From: Caulobacter vibrioides
Lineage (GTDB): Bacteria; Pseudomonadota; Alphaproteobacteria; Caulobacterales; Caulobacteraceae
Direction of reading: 5' to 3'
Assembly: GCF_002310375.3 (NCBI RefSeq)
Contig: NZ_CP023315.3
Location: 1,302,001 to 1,366,000 of the forward strand
DNA: 64,000 nt
Shown: positions 24,681 to 33,973 of the stretch, piece after piece
Layout: each line of letters opens with the position of its first letter
How positions within the stretch are numbered: the first letter of the stretch is position 1
Translations under genes and position numbers: made by a program
Notes under the pieces: generated by a model
What the model saw: the letters and a program-made list of their open reading frames with translations, nothing else
Database searches by the model: none
What the model was told of the DNA's origin: nothing

Positions 24681-26299
24681 CAGTGCAGGTTCTAGAGCGC
24701 CCCGATGCGGAGATGTCGATGACCGTCGAGTGGTGGCGTGGCGCGGTAATCTATCAGGTCTATCCGCGCAGCTTCGCCGACTCGAACGGCGACGGCGTCG
24801 GCGACTTGCCGGGGATCACCGCCCACCTCGACCACATCGCCGCGCTGGGTGTCGAGGGCGTTTGGCTGTCGCCGTTCTTCACCTCGCCGATGAAGGACTT
24901 CGGCTACGACGTCTCGGACTATTGCGACGTGGATCCGATCTTCGGGACCCTGGCCGATTTCGACGCCTTGATCGCGCGGGCTCATGATCTGGGCCTGAAG
25001 ATCATCATCGACCTTGTGTTCTCGCACACCTCGGACGAGCACCCGTGGTTCGTCGAGAGCCGGCAGGATCGCGCCAACCCCAAGGCCGACTGGTTTGTCT
25101 GGGCCGACGCCAAGCCCGACGGCAGCCCGCCCAGCAACTGGCAGTCGGTGTTCGGCGGCCCGGCCTGGACTTGGGACGCCCGGCGCGGCCAGTACTACAT
25201 GCACAACTTCCTCAGCAGCCAACCGCAGCTGAACCTGCACAATCCCGCAGTCCAGGAAGCCCTGCTGGCCGTCACCCAGTTCTGGATCGACAAGGGCGTG
25301 GACGGCTTCCGCTTCGACGCCATCAACTTCTCGATGCACGATCCGAAGCTGACCGATAATCCGCCCCTGCCGCCGGGCGGCAAGCGCACGCGGCCGTTCG
25401 ACTTCCAAGACAAGATCCACAACCAGAGCCACGCCGATATCCCGAAGTTCCTCAGCCGCCTGCGGGCGCTGACCGACGCGGCGGGCGGGCGCTTCTCGGT
25501 GGCCGAGGTCGGCGGCGACCACGCCGAGCGCGAGATGAAGCTGTTCACGGCCGGCGAGGATCGGCTGAACAGCGCCTATGGCTTCCTCTATCTCTACGCC
25601 GACAAGCTGATCGGCGAGATGATCCCGCAGGGCGCGGCCATGTGGCCGGGCGAGGCGGGCGAGGGCTGGCCCTCCTGGACCTTCTCCAACCACGACGCCC
25701 CACGCGCGGTGTCGCGCTGGGCTGAGGGGCGTGACCGCAAGGCCTTCGCCGAGCTGTGCCTGCTGCTCCTGATGGGCCTGCGCGGCAACGTGTTCGTCTA
25801 CCAGGGCGAGGAACTGGGCCTGCCCCAGGCCCATGTGCCGTTCGAGCGCCTGCAGGACCCAGAAGCCATCGCCAACTGGCCCCAGACCTTGGGCCGCGAC
25901 GGGGCCCGCACGCCGATGCCGTGGGTTTCAGGCGCGTTGAACGCCGGCTTCTCTGGCGTCGAGCCTTGGCTGCCGGTCGATCCGGAGCATCTGCCTTTGG
26001 CGGTCGACGCGCAGGAGGCCGATCCGGCCTCGACGCTGAACATCGCGCGTCGCCTGATCGGCCTGCGTCGCGCCTATCCGGCCCTGCGCACCGGCGCGAT
26101 CACCTTCGTCGACACCAACAGCCCGCTGCTGATCTTCCAGCGCGGGGAGGGGGCGGACGCGGTGCTGCTGGCTTTCAACCTGGGCTTTGAGCCGGTGACC
26201 TGGTCGCTGCCCGACGGCTGGACGCCGATCGACGGCGTCAACCTGGGCGGCGAGGGGCAGATGCCGGTGTGCGCGGGGTTGATCGCGCGGCGGGGCTAG
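24677..26299 (+). CDS. cytoplasmic GH13 alpha-glucosidase
   Basis: The product has 540 residues from GTG 24677, in a GTGA overlap with the amylase stop; ATG 24713 is an alternative start closer to the conserved VEWWRGAVIYQVYPRSF. No signal peptide is present, so it acts in the cytosol on imported maltodextrins. The catalytic residues are the Asp of DGFRFDAIN, the Glu of VAEVGGD and the Asp of FSNHDAPR. Segment order (IYQVYPRSFADSNGDG, then GVEGVWLSPF) is that of the oligo-1,6/alpha-glucosidase group. It shares the palindromic CTAG stop with malI. Confidence 0.92.
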   Translation: MTVQVLERPDAEMSMTVEWWRGAVIYQVYPRSFADSNGDGVGDLPGITAHLDHIAALGVEGVWLSPFFTSPMKDFGYDVSDYCDVDPIFGTLADFDALIARAHDLGLKIIIDLVFSHTSDEHPWFVESRQDRANPKADWFVWADAKPDGSPPSNWQSVFGGPAWTWDARRGQYYMHNFLSSQPQLNLHNPAVQEALLAVTQFWIDKGVDGFRFDAINFSMHDPKLTDNPPLPPGGKRTRPFDFQDKIHNQSHADIPKFLSRLRALTDAAGGRFSVAEVGGDHAEREMKLFTAGEDRLNSAYGFLYLYADKLIGEMIPQGAAMWPGEAGEGWPSWTFSNHDAPRAVSRWAEGRDRKAFAELCLLLLMGLRGNVFVYQGEELGLPQAHVPFERLQDPEAIANWPQTLGRDGARTPMPWVSGALNAGFSGVEPWLPVDPEHLPLAVDAQEADPASTLNIARRLIGLRRAYPALRTGAITFVDTNSPLLIFQRGEGADAVLLAFNLGFEPVTWSLPDGWTPIDGVNLGGEGQMPVCAGLIARRG

Positions 26300-27306
26300 C
26301 CCCCGCAGCTTTCCCGGATGATCAGATCCGTCGGCACGCGCTCCGAACGGCTGGCGCGTTCGCCGCTGTCGAGCAGCTTGGAGACCATCAGCTTGCCGGC
26401 CTTGGTCGTATCCTGGGCGATGGTCGAGAGGGCTGGGCTGGCGTAGCGGCTGAAGGGCACATTGTCGAAGCCCATCACCGAGACGTCGCCTGGAACCGAG
26501 AGGCCCGCATGCTTCAGCGCGCGGATCGCGCCCAGGGCGATCAGGTCCGAGGCGGCGACGACGCCATCGAAGGTGATGCCGTTGTGGATCAGGCTGTCGA
26601 CCGCCGCCTCGGCGGACTCGACCTCGAAGTGGGCCGGCACGATCAGGTCGGGATCGACGCCCAGCTTGGCGTGCTCCAGCGCATCAAGATAGCCGCGATG
26701 GCGCTGCATGGCTTCGGGCGCCTCGGTGTCGCCCAGGAAGACGATCCGCTTGCGGCCTAGACGCTGCAGATGCAGCGTGGCGCGACGGCCGCCCATGACG
26801 TTGTCGGAGCCCACCGAGCAGTAGTTCTGGTCGGGCAGTTGCGCGCCCCAGACCACGAAGCGGTTCTCGGTCTCGGCCAGGCGATTGAAGGCGGCGTGCA
26901 GCGAGCTTTGGCCCAGGAAGATCACCCCCTCGGCCCGGCTGGTGGTCATGGCCTCGGAGAGGTCGTCGTAATTGGTCGGCGCGATGTGGGAGAGGATCAC
27001 GTCGCAGCCCCGCTCGCGGGCCGCTTCGCCGACGCCGGCCAACAGTTCCAGGAAGAACGGGTCCGACATGCTGCTGCCCCGGCCCTGGGGGCGCGGGGTG
27101 ACGATGGCGATGGTCGCCTCGGCGCCGATCGGACCGGCGGGCATGTAGCGGCGGAAGGGGTAGTCCATCTCGCGCGCCAGCTTCCAGATCAGCTGCTTGG
27201 TGCGCTTGTTGACCGCGGGGCTGTCGTTGAGGGCGCGCGAGGCGGTCGAGATCGAAACGCCCGCCAACTTAGCCAGGTCTTCCAGTCGCGTCGCGCCCTT
27301 GCTCAC
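26296..27306 (-). CDS. malI: LacI-family transcriptional repressor MalI
   Basis: The product has 336 residues from GTG 27306. The N-terminal helix-turn-helix reads TRLEDLAKLAGVSISTASRA, followed by the hinge and a periplasmic-binding-protein-like sensor domain (IAIVTPRPQGRG, VMGFDNVPFSRYASP, LIIRESCGG). The upstream extension to 27513 has no family match and spans the operator region, so GTG 27306 is preferred. It should repress the mal genes until maltose or a derivative binds, as reported for the C. crescentus homologue. TGCAAA dyads overlap its own leader, suggesting autoregulation. Confidence 0.9.
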   Translation of the reverse strand: MSKGATRLEDLAKLAGVSISTASRALNDSPAVNKRTKQLIWKLAREMDYPFRRYMPAGPIGAEATIAIVTPRPQGRGSSMSDPFFLELLAGVGEAARERGCDVILSHIAPTNYDDLSEAMTTSRAEGVIFLGQSSLHAAFNRLAETENRFVVWGAQLPDQNYCSVGSDNVMGGRRATLHLQRLGRKRIVFLGDTEAPEAMQRHRGYLDALEHAKLGVDPDLIVPAHFEVESAEAAVDSLIHNGITFDGVVAASDLIALGAIRALKHAGLSVPGDVSVMGFDNVPFSRYASPALSTIAQDTTKAGKLMVSKLLDSGERASRSERVPTDLIIRESCGG

Positions 27307-27320
27307 CCCGAACTCGCCCC

Positions 27321-27345
27321 TAATGCAAAGATTTCTGCAAATATT
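27321..27345. promoter_or_regulatory. candidate MalI operator near malI start
   Basis: taatgcaaagatttctgcaaatatt contains two TGCAAA units ten bases apart, the same spacing as at 22611-22633. It lies 15-40 bases upstream of the malI start. Confidence 0.45.
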
Positions 27346-27424
27346 TTCAGAGCCCCATAAGACGCGCTTCGCCGGGCTTTGCAAGCGCGGCGCGGCGGCA
27401 TTGGGCCGGAAAACAGCTGTGAAA

Positions 27425-27438
27425 ACTCTTGCAAAGAA
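27425..27438. promoter_or_regulatory. candidate MalI operator, malY side
   Basis: actcttgcaaagaa repeats the 12-base core TCTTGCAAAGAA found in the amylase operator at 22806-22817. Confidence 0.45.
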
Positions 27439-27629
27439 GCGCCATCTACCGCTGATGCCGTGGGTGCGACGGAGTTGCGGGAAGGGCGCTCGATCGCGAA
27501 ATCGCTCAATCAATCATGCGTTTTACGTTGCGCGCAGCGTCGGTGCGTGCGCTAATGTCGCCCACTAAGCGCGATGAAAAAATTTGCGAACCAGCCGGGC
27601 CAACCGGCGGTCGGGGCGGCGGAGGATCG

Positions 27630-29141
27630 ATGGCCAGGCAGAGGCTCAGTTTCCTGCAGATCTGGAACATGTGCTTTGGATTCTTCGGAATCCAGATCGG
27701 TTTCGGCCTGCAGAACGCCAACACCAGCCGCATCTTCCAGTCTCTGGGCGTGGATGTGAACCACCTGGCGATCCTGTGGATCGCCGCGCCGGCCACCGGC
27801 CTGCTGGTCCAGCCCATTATCGGCCATTTCAGCGACAAGACCTGGGGCCGGTTCGGACGTCGTCGCCCCTACTTCTTCTGGGGCGCGATCCTGACGACCC
27901 TGGCCCTGCTGGTCATGCCCAACTCGCCCACGCTGTGGGTGGCGGCGGCGGCGCTGTGGATCATGGACGCCTCGATCAACATCACCATGGAGCCGTTCCG
28001 CGCCTTTGTCGGCGACAACCTGCCCGACGAGCAGCGCGCGGCCGGCTATGCCATGCAGAGCTTCTTCATCGGGCTGGGCGCGGTCTTCGCCTCGGCCTTG
28101 CCGTGGATGCTGACCAACTGGTTCGACGTGGCCAACACCGCGCCCGCCGGCCAGGTGCCGGACTCGGTGCGGATCGCCTTCTACACCGGCGGGGCGGGCC
28201 TGCTGCTGGCGGTGCTGTGGACGGTGTTCACCACCCGCGAGTACAGCCCTGACCAGCTCACCGCCTTCGAGAAGGCCGAGCGCGAGATCGCCGGCCTGGG
28301 CGCCCACGTGGAGGCGGAACCCTCGACCAGGGGCTATGTCGCCCTGGGTGTCGGCGGCGTCCTGCTCGGCGTGGCCTTGGCGCTCATTGTCTGGGGCGCG
28401 GGTCTAGAGAAGGAACTCTATGTCCTGGCCGCGCTCCTGTTCGCCTTCGGCGGCGCGGGCGTGGCGGGCGCCTGGCTCAAGCGGATCGGCCGCACCGACA
28501 ACGGCTTCTCCGAAGTGTTGGCCGACGTCTTCCGCATGCCCAAGACCATGCGCCAGTTGGCGGTGGTGCAGTTCTTCTCGTGGTTTGGCCTTTTCGCCAT
28601 GTGGATCTACACGACGCCCGCCGTGGCGGCGGTCCACTTCGGCGCGGTCGACGCGTCTTCGAAGGCCTATAACGAGGGCGCCGATTGGGTCGGCGTGCTG
28701 TTCGCCGTCTACAATGGCGTGGCGGCGCTGGCTGCGCTGGTGATCCCGCTGATGGTCAAGGTCACCAGCCGCCGCGTCAGCCATGCGGTGTGCCTGGGCC
28801 TTGGCGCTTTGGGCCTGCTTTCGTTCCTGGTGATCCGCGATCCTGGCCTGCTGTGGATCGGCATGGTGGGCGTCGGCTTCGCCTGGAGTTCGATCCTGTC
28901 GGCCCCGTACTCGATCCTGGCCGGGGCGCTGCCGGCGCGGAAGATGGGCGTCTATATGGGCATCTTCAACGTCTTCATCGTCATCCCGCAGCTGCTGGCC
29001 GCGACGCTGCTGGGCCTGATGCTGAAGACCTTCTTCGGCAATCAATCGATCTTCGCCCTGGTGCTGGGCGCACTGTCCTTTGCGCTGGCCGCCGCCGCGA
29101 CCTTCCTGGTCCGCGACCGCGTCGCCGGCGCCCCCGCCTGA
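27630..29141 (+). CDS. malY: MFS sugar transporter MalY
   Basis: The product has 503 residues and about twelve transmembrane helices. The first helix is preceded by MARQRLSFLQIWNMCFG. The loop SDKTWGRFGRRRPYFFWG is the signature of the GPH/sucrose-maltose type transporters, typically proton symporters. It should move maltose and maltodextrins across the inner membrane. GGAGG precedes ATG 27630; the upstream in-frame extension is rejected because it crosses the operator region. It faces away from malI and heads a pair with the glucoamylase. Confidence 0.9.
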   Translation: MARQRLSFLQIWNMCFGFFGIQIGFGLQNANTSRIFQSLGVDVNHLAILWIAAPATGLLVQPIIGHFSDKTWGRFGRRRPYFFWGAILTTLALLVMPNSPTLWVAAAALWIMDASINITMEPFRAFVGDNLPDEQRAAGYAMQSFFIGLGAVFASALPWMLTNWFDVANTAPAGQVPDSVRIAFYTGGAGLLLAVLWTVFTTREYSPDQLTAFEKAEREIAGLGAHVEAEPSTRGYVALGVGGVLLGVALALIVWGAGLEKELYVLAALLFAFGGAGVAGAWLKRIGRTDNGFSEVLADVFRMPKTMRQLAVVQFFSWFGLFAMWIYTTPAVAAVHFGAVDASSKAYNEGADWVGVLFAVYNGVAALAALVIPLMVKVTSRRVSHAVCLGLGALGLLSFLVIRDPGLLWIGMVGVGFAWSSILSAPYSILAGALPARKMGVYMGIFNVFIVIPQLLAATLLGLMLKTFFGNQSIFALVLGALSFALAAAATFLVRDRVAGAPA

Positions 29142-29174
29142 TCCCTTTCCTTCAAGCCTGACGAGGTCCTCGCC

Positions 29175-31490
29175 ATGCGCACGTTGAAAACCTTCGCCCT
29201 GGCCTCGGCCGCGACCCTGATCGCCACCGCCGCCCAGGCCGCGCCCACGACCTGGGCCTATTCCGCCAAGACCGGCGTCGGCGCGTCCTACGAGGCCTAT
29301 GTCGACGGCGCCTACAAGGCCGGCGGCAAGACCGGGGCGGTGTCCAAGGTCTGGTTCTCGATCGCCGACGGCGTCCTCACCGAGACGATGTACGGCCTGA
29401 TCCATGAGGCGCAGATCAAGCAGATGCGCATCGCGGTCGAGACGGCGAGCGGCCTGGCGATCGAGGGCGCGGATACGACCGCCAAGACCGAATACCTGCA
29501 CGTCGACGCCGCCGGTCGGCCGCTGTCGCCGGCCTACAAGATCACCACCACCGATCGCCAAGGCCGCTTCGTCATCGAAAAGCGGATCTTCACCGATCCC
29601 GACCGCAACGCCTTGTTCGTGCGCGTGACGGTGACGGCCCTCAAGGGCGCGGTCACGCCGACCCTGCTGCTGGAGCCGCATATGGCCAACACCGGCGGCG
29701 GCGACATGGGCGCGGCCTCGGCCTCGGCGCTCACCGCCCACGAGGGCAAGGCGTTCCTCAGCCTCAAGGCCAGCAAGCCCTTCGCCAAGGCCTCGGCCAG
29801 CGTGCTGAAGGATGGCGATGCTCTGGCCGCGCTCAAGGCGACCGCCACCTCGGCCAAGGGCGCGATCGTGCTGGCCGGAGAGCTGCCCAAGGTCGCCAAG
29901 TCCGAGACCTTTGATGTGGTGATCGGCTTCGGCGCAGACGCCAAGGCCGCCGACCAGACCGCCGCCGCGACGCTGAAGACTGGCTACGCCGAGGTCCTGG
30001 CGCGCTACAACGGCGAGGGCGCCCATGTGGGCTGGGAGGACTATCTGGCCTCGCTGAGCCAGCTGCCGCGTCTGCGCGACGCGTCCGAGGACGGGGGCAA
30101 GCTGCTGCAGGCCAGCGCCCTGATGCTGAAGGTGCAGGAAGACCGCACCTACGCCGGCGCGCTGATCGCCTCGCTGTCCAATCCGTGGGGCGACACGGTC
30201 GATGCGACCAAGTCCTCGACCGGTTATAAGGCCGTCTGGCCGCGCGACTTCTATCAGTGCGCGATGGCCCTGGCGGCCCTGGGCGACAAGGAAACGCCGC
30301 TGGCGGCCTTCCACTATCTGCCCACGGTCCAGGTCGGGCCCAAGACGCCCGGCAATACGGGCGACGGCGGCTGGTTCCTGCAGAAGTCGCACGTCGACGG
30401 CACGCCCGAGTGGGTCGGCGTCCAGCTCGACCAGACGGCCATGCCGATCATGCTGGGCTGGAAGCTGTGGAAGCTGGGCTGGCTGCCGGACGCCGAGCTG
30501 AAGGCGTTCTACGGCAAGATGCTGAAGCCGGCGGCCGACTTCCTGGTCAAGGGCGGCAAGGTCAATCTGGACTGGAACACCGCGACCATCACCCCGCCCT
30601 TCACCCAGCAGGAGCGCTGGGAAGAGCAGGGCGGCCACTCGCCCTCGACGACCGCCGCCGTGATCGCCGGTCTCGTCGTCGCGGGGGATATCGCCGAGGC
30701 GGCGGGCGACACGGGCTCGGCCGCGCTCTATCGCCAGACCGCCGACGACTACGCCGGCAAACTCGAGGCCCGGATGGTCACGACCAAGGGGACCTTCGGC
30801 GACGGCCACTATTATCTGCGCCTGAACAGCGACCAGGACCCGAACAACAAGAGCCCGGTCGAGGCGCGTAACGGCCAGGCCCCGGTGGCCGAGGACAAGA
30901 TGCTGGACGCCGGCTTCCTGGAGTTGGTGCGCTATGGCGTCCGCCGCGCCGACGATCCGGCGATCCTGGCCAGCCTGCCCGAGCTGGACGACGAGGCGCT
31001 CGAAGACCTCTATCGCGTTCGCTACAGCTTCAAGTTCCCCGGCGTGGAGGGCAGCTTCCCCGGCTGGCGCCGCTATGGCGTCGACGGCTACGGTGAGGAC
31101 ACCCAGAGCGGCGCGAACTATGGCGCGAACAACCAGATGCGTCCTGGGCAGCGCGGGCGCGTGTGGCCGATCTTCACCGGTGAGCGCGGGCATTACGAAC
31201 TGGCGCTAGCGGGACTCTCGGGCAAGCCCGATCCTGCCGCCCTGGCGAAGATCCGCCAGACCTATGTGAAAGCGATGGAGTTGTTCGCCAATGACGGGCT
31301 GATGATCCCCGAACAGGTCTGGGACGGCGTCGGGGCCGACAGCGCTCATGCCTATGTCCGGGGCGAGGGGACCGATTCGGCCACGCCCCTGGCCTGGAGC
31401 CATGCCGAGTACGTCAAGTTGCTGCGGTCGGTCAGCGACGGGCAGGTCTGGGACAACTATGCGCCGGTGAAGGCGCGTTACGCGCGCTAG
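29175..31490 (+). CDS. exported GH15 glucan 1,4-alpha-glucosidase (glucoamylase)
   Basis: The product has 771 residues. A signal peptide ends around ATAAQAAP. An N-terminal beta-sandwich of about 270 residues precedes the (alpha/alpha)6 barrel, the usual layout of bacterial glucoamylases. The barrel shows GYKAVWPRDFYQCAMAL, the general acid in RWEEQGGHSPSTTAA and a late PLAWSHAEYVKLL segment holding the catalytic base region. It releases glucose from non-reducing ends of dextrins in the periplasm. It starts 33 bases behind malY and is probably co-transcribed. Confidence 0.93.
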   Translation: MRTLKTFALASAATLIATAAQAAPTTWAYSAKTGVGASYEAYVDGAYKAGGKTGAVSKVWFSIADGVLTETMYGLIHEAQIKQMRIAVETASGLAIEGADTTAKTEYLHVDAAGRPLSPAYKITTTDRQGRFVIEKRIFTDPDRNALFVRVTVTALKGAVTPTLLLEPHMANTGGGDMGAASASALTAHEGKAFLSLKASKPFAKASASVLKDGDALAALKATATSAKGAIVLAGELPKVAKSETFDVVIGFGADAKAADQTAAATLKTGYAEVLARYNGEGAHVGWEDYLASLSQLPRLRDASEDGGKLLQASALMLKVQEDRTYAGALIASLSNPWGDTVDATKSSTGYKAVWPRDFYQCAMALAALGDKETPLAAFHYLPTVQVGPKTPGNTGDGGWFLQKSHVDGTPEWVGVQLDQTAMPIMLGWKLWKLGWLPDAELKAFYGKMLKPAADFLVKGGKVNLDWNTATITPPFTQQERWEEQGGHSPSTTAAVIAGLVVAGDIAEAAGDTGSAALYRQTADDYAGKLEARMVTTKGTFGDGHYYLRLNSDQDPNNKSPVEARNGQAPVAEDKMLDAGFLELVRYGVRRADDPAILASLPELDDEALEDLYRVRYSFKFPGVEGSFPGWRRYGVDGYGEDTQSGANYGANNQMRPGQRGRVWPIFTGERGHYELALAGLSGKPDPAALAKIRQTYVKAMELFANDGLMIPEQVWDGVGADSAHAYVRGEGTDSATPLAWSHAEYVKLLRSVSDGQVWDNYAPVKARYAR

Positions 31491-31500
31491 AGGGGCTAAA

Positions 31501-31533
31501 AGAGTGCGCGACAATGTCGCGGTCGCGCATTCT
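31501..31533 (+). terminator. possible terminator hairpin after glucoamylase
   Basis: agtgcgcgac and gtcgcgcattct form an 8-9 bp stem around aatgtcgcg. No long T run follows, so factor-independent termination is uncertain. Confidence 0.4.
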
Positions 31534-31543
31534 CGAGACGTGG

Positions 31544-31558
31544 TTAACGGGCCTTTAG
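31544..31558 (+). promoter_or_regulatory. candidate CtrA-binding site upstream of chemoreceptor
   Basis: TTAA-CGGGCCT-TTAG matches the TTAA-N7-TTAA CtrA consensus at seven of eight positions, 57 bases before the chemoreceptor start codon. Confidence 0.4.
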
Positions 31559-31614
31559 GCTTTAGGCCGTGAACTTGGGTGCAATCGCCTAGTTCATGGC
31601 CGGAGGCCTTTGTG

Positions 31615-33960
31615 ATGAAAGCGTTCCGTCGACTGACCATCGCCTGGAAACTGGTCCTGGTGGCGGGTCTTGCGATCGGACTCCTGCTTGTCGCCGCGGC
31701 TGTGGCGGTGTCGTCTCACACCAGCGCGATCGTTTCACAGCTCACCCATCAGTACGCCGGGGCGGTGGCGGACGAGGCGATTGAGCAGGTGACGGCCGAC
31801 ATCAACGCAGCGGCGGCGGCGGCCAAGGCCATGCAGGGGTCGATATCCGCAGCGCATGAGGCGGGGTTGACCGAGCGCGACAAGTTCATGGCGCTGGTGA
31901 AGCCGAACGCCCTGGCCACCAAGAGCGTCATGGGCGCCTGGCTGATGGCCGAGCCCAATGGGCTGGACGGCAAGGACGCTGATCACATCGGCGACGCGGC
32001 GACCGCGTCCAACAAGGATGGTCGCTTCTCGGTCTACTGGGTCAACGACGCGGGCCAGCCCACACTGGAGCTTCAATCCGACGGCTCGGATTTCGCCGAA
32101 GATTATTACAACGACACGGCCAAAAGCGGTGAGCCGCGCTTGACCGAGCCCTATTTCGACAGCATCGCCGGCAAGCAGGTGGCGATGACCTCGGTGGCCT
32201 ATCCGGTCAAGTCGGGCGGACGGATGATCGGCGTGGCCGGCCTGGACATGTCGCTGGACAATCTGTCGACGGCACTGGGGCAGATGCATCCCCTCGACGG
32301 CGGACGGGTGATGCTGCTGTCGTCGGCGGGGCAGTGGGTGGCGCACCCTGATCCCGAACAACGGATGAAGCCTTACGCCGACGCCGGCGCCGATGCGGTG
32401 CGGGGCGTCTTGGCCGGCGGTGCCGCTGTCGAGGTCAAGGGCGTCACCGATGGCGACACGCCGATGATCCGCATTGTCCGCCCGATCGCCATTCCCGAAC
32501 TGAACGCCCGCTGGGCGCTGGTCATGGATGTTCCGGCGGCGGCGATCACCGGTCCCGCCGATCGCTTGGCCAAGATCCTGTTCGCCGGCGGCGTGCTGAT
32601 CACCCTTGCGGTTCTGGCGGCCTTGTTCCTGGCCAGCGCAACCCTCGTGAAGACCCCGCTGACCGGTCTGACACGGTCCGTCGATAAGCTGAGCGCCGGT
32701 CGCTATGACGACGCTGTGCCGGGCGTGGATGGCGGCGATGAGATCGGCGCGATCGCGCGGGCGCTCGATGGTTTCCGCCACGATCTGGCCGACGGCCAGC
32801 GCCGGCGCGCCGAGCAGGAGGCCGAACGCGCCACCGCCGAAGTCGAGCGCCAAAGACATGCCCAGGAGGCCGAAGCCTTCGCCCAGGCCCAGGCCCGGTC
32901 CGTCGCCAAGCTCGGCGAAGGCATGGAGCGCCTGGCCGATGGCGACCTGATCTGGCGTATGCGCGAGGAGGAGTTCGAAGGCGACGCGGTGAAGATGCCG
33001 CGTGACTTCAACGCCGCGGTCGAGAGCTTGCAGGCGACCATGGCCGGCATCCTCACCGCCGCGCGCAGCATCAAGAGCGGTTGCGCCGAGATCAGCATCG
33101 CCGCCGACGATCTGGCCCAGCGCACCGAGCGGCAGGCCGCCGGCCTGGAGCAGACCGCCGCCGCGCTCGACCAGATCACAGCCACCGTGCGGCGCAGTTC
33201 GGAAGGCGCCGAGCGGGCCCGTCAGGTCACCATGACCGCCAAGGCCGCCGCCGAGCGCAGCGGCGCGGTGGTCGAGGAGGCGGTCGAGGCGATGGGGGGC
33301 ATCGAGCGGTCGTCGCAGTCGATCACCCAGATCATTGGCGTCATCGACGAAATCGCCTTCCAGACCAACCTGCTGGCCCTGAACGCGGGTGTCGAAGCCG
33401 CTCGGGCGGGGGACGCGGGCCGCGGTTTCGCGGTGGTCGCGCAAGAGGTGCGGGCCCTGGCGCAACGCTCGGCCGACGCCGCCAAGGAGATCAAGACCCT
33501 GATCAGCGCCTCGACCCAGCAAGTCGGAAAGGGCGTCAAGCTGGTCGGCGAGACCGGCGAGACCCTGCGCGAAATCCTGGTGCAGGTGGCCGAGATCAAC
33601 GAACTGGTCGGGGAGATCGCCTCTTCGTCCAAGGAGCAGGCCGTGGGTCTGGCCGAGGTGAACCAGGCCGTCAATCAGATGGATCAGGTCACCCAGCAGA
33701 ACGCCGCCATGGTCGAGCAGTCCACCGCCGCCAGCCATGCGCTGTCGAACGAAGCCGCGCAGTTGGAACGCCTCATCGGGCGCTTCCAGGTCGGCGCCGA
33801 GGTTCACGAGCTGCCGACACGCGCCGACCGGCCCGCCATCTCTGCGTCGCGGCCAACGACGGCGCCAACGCGCGAAAGCTTCCGCCAGCGCTACGTGCAG
33901 GGCGCCAACGCCCTGAAAGTGGCCCCAAGCTCGCGCCCCGGCGAGTGGGAAGAGTTCTAG
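31615..33960 (+). CDS. methyl-accepting chemotaxis protein
   Basis: The product has 781 residues. Transmembrane helix 1 lies near 15-35, a periplasmic dCache-like sensor near 36-315 (SVYWVNDAGQPTLEL, YFDSIAGKQVAMTSVAYPV), helix 2 near 321-345, then HAMP regions and the signalling domain. The hairpin tip reads IAFQTNLLALNAGVEAARAG, with Gly where Ala is usual. The extreme C-terminus EWEEF resembles the xWxxF pentapeptide that tethers CheR and CheB. GGAGG precedes ATG 31615. The ligand is not evident. Confidence 0.93.
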   Translation: MKAFRRLTIAWKLVLVAGLAIGLLLVAAAVAVSSHTSAIVSQLTHQYAGAVADEAIEQVTADINAAAAAAKAMQGSISAAHEAGLTERDKFMALVKPNALATKSVMGAWLMAEPNGLDGKDADHIGDAATASNKDGRFSVYWVNDAGQPTLELQSDGSDFAEDYYNDTAKSGEPRLTEPYFDSIAGKQVAMTSVAYPVKSGGRMIGVAGLDMSLDNLSTALGQMHPLDGGRVMLLSSAGQWVAHPDPEQRMKPYADAGADAVRGVLAGGAAVEVKGVTDGDTPMIRIVRPIAIPELNARWALVMDVPAAAITGPADRLAKILFAGGVLITLAVLAALFLASATLVKTPLTGLTRSVDKLSAGRYDDAVPGVDGGDEIGAIARALDGFRHDLADGQRRRAEQEAERATAEVERQRHAQEAEAFAQAQARSVAKLGEGMERLADGDLIWRMREEEFEGDAVKMPRDFNAAVESLQATMAGILTAARSIKSGCAEISIAADDLAQRTERQAAGLEQTAAALDQITATVRRSSEGAERARQVTMTAKAAAERSGAVVEEAVEAMGGIERSSQSITQIIGVIDEIAFQTNLLALNAGVEAARAGDAGRGFAVVAQEVRALAQRSADAAKEIKTLISASTQQVGKGVKLVGETGETLREILVQVAEINELVGEIASSSKEQAVGLAEVNQAVNQMDQVTQQNAAMVEQSTAASHALSNEAAQLERLIGRFQVGAEVHELPTRADRPAISASRPTTAPTRESFRQRYVQGANALKVAPSSRPGEWEEF

Positions 33961-33973
33961 GCGCGAGGAGGAC

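Larger units (their letters stand above)
27307..27629. other. divergent malI / malY promoter region
   Basis: The 323 bases have no gene of their own. They hold two TGCAAA-type elements (27321-27345 and 27425-27438) and A+T-rich stretches that probably contain the two promoters. Confidence 0.55.

Noticed and set aside
28404..31193. 929-residue minus-strand frame across malY and the glucoamylase
   Set aside because: It runs across two well-supported genes on the other strand and is Arg/Gly/Gln-rich without motifs.
31735..33807. 690-residue minus-strand frame in the chemoreceptor
   Set aside because: It is a shadow of the coiled-coil coding sequence; no start signal or domain.
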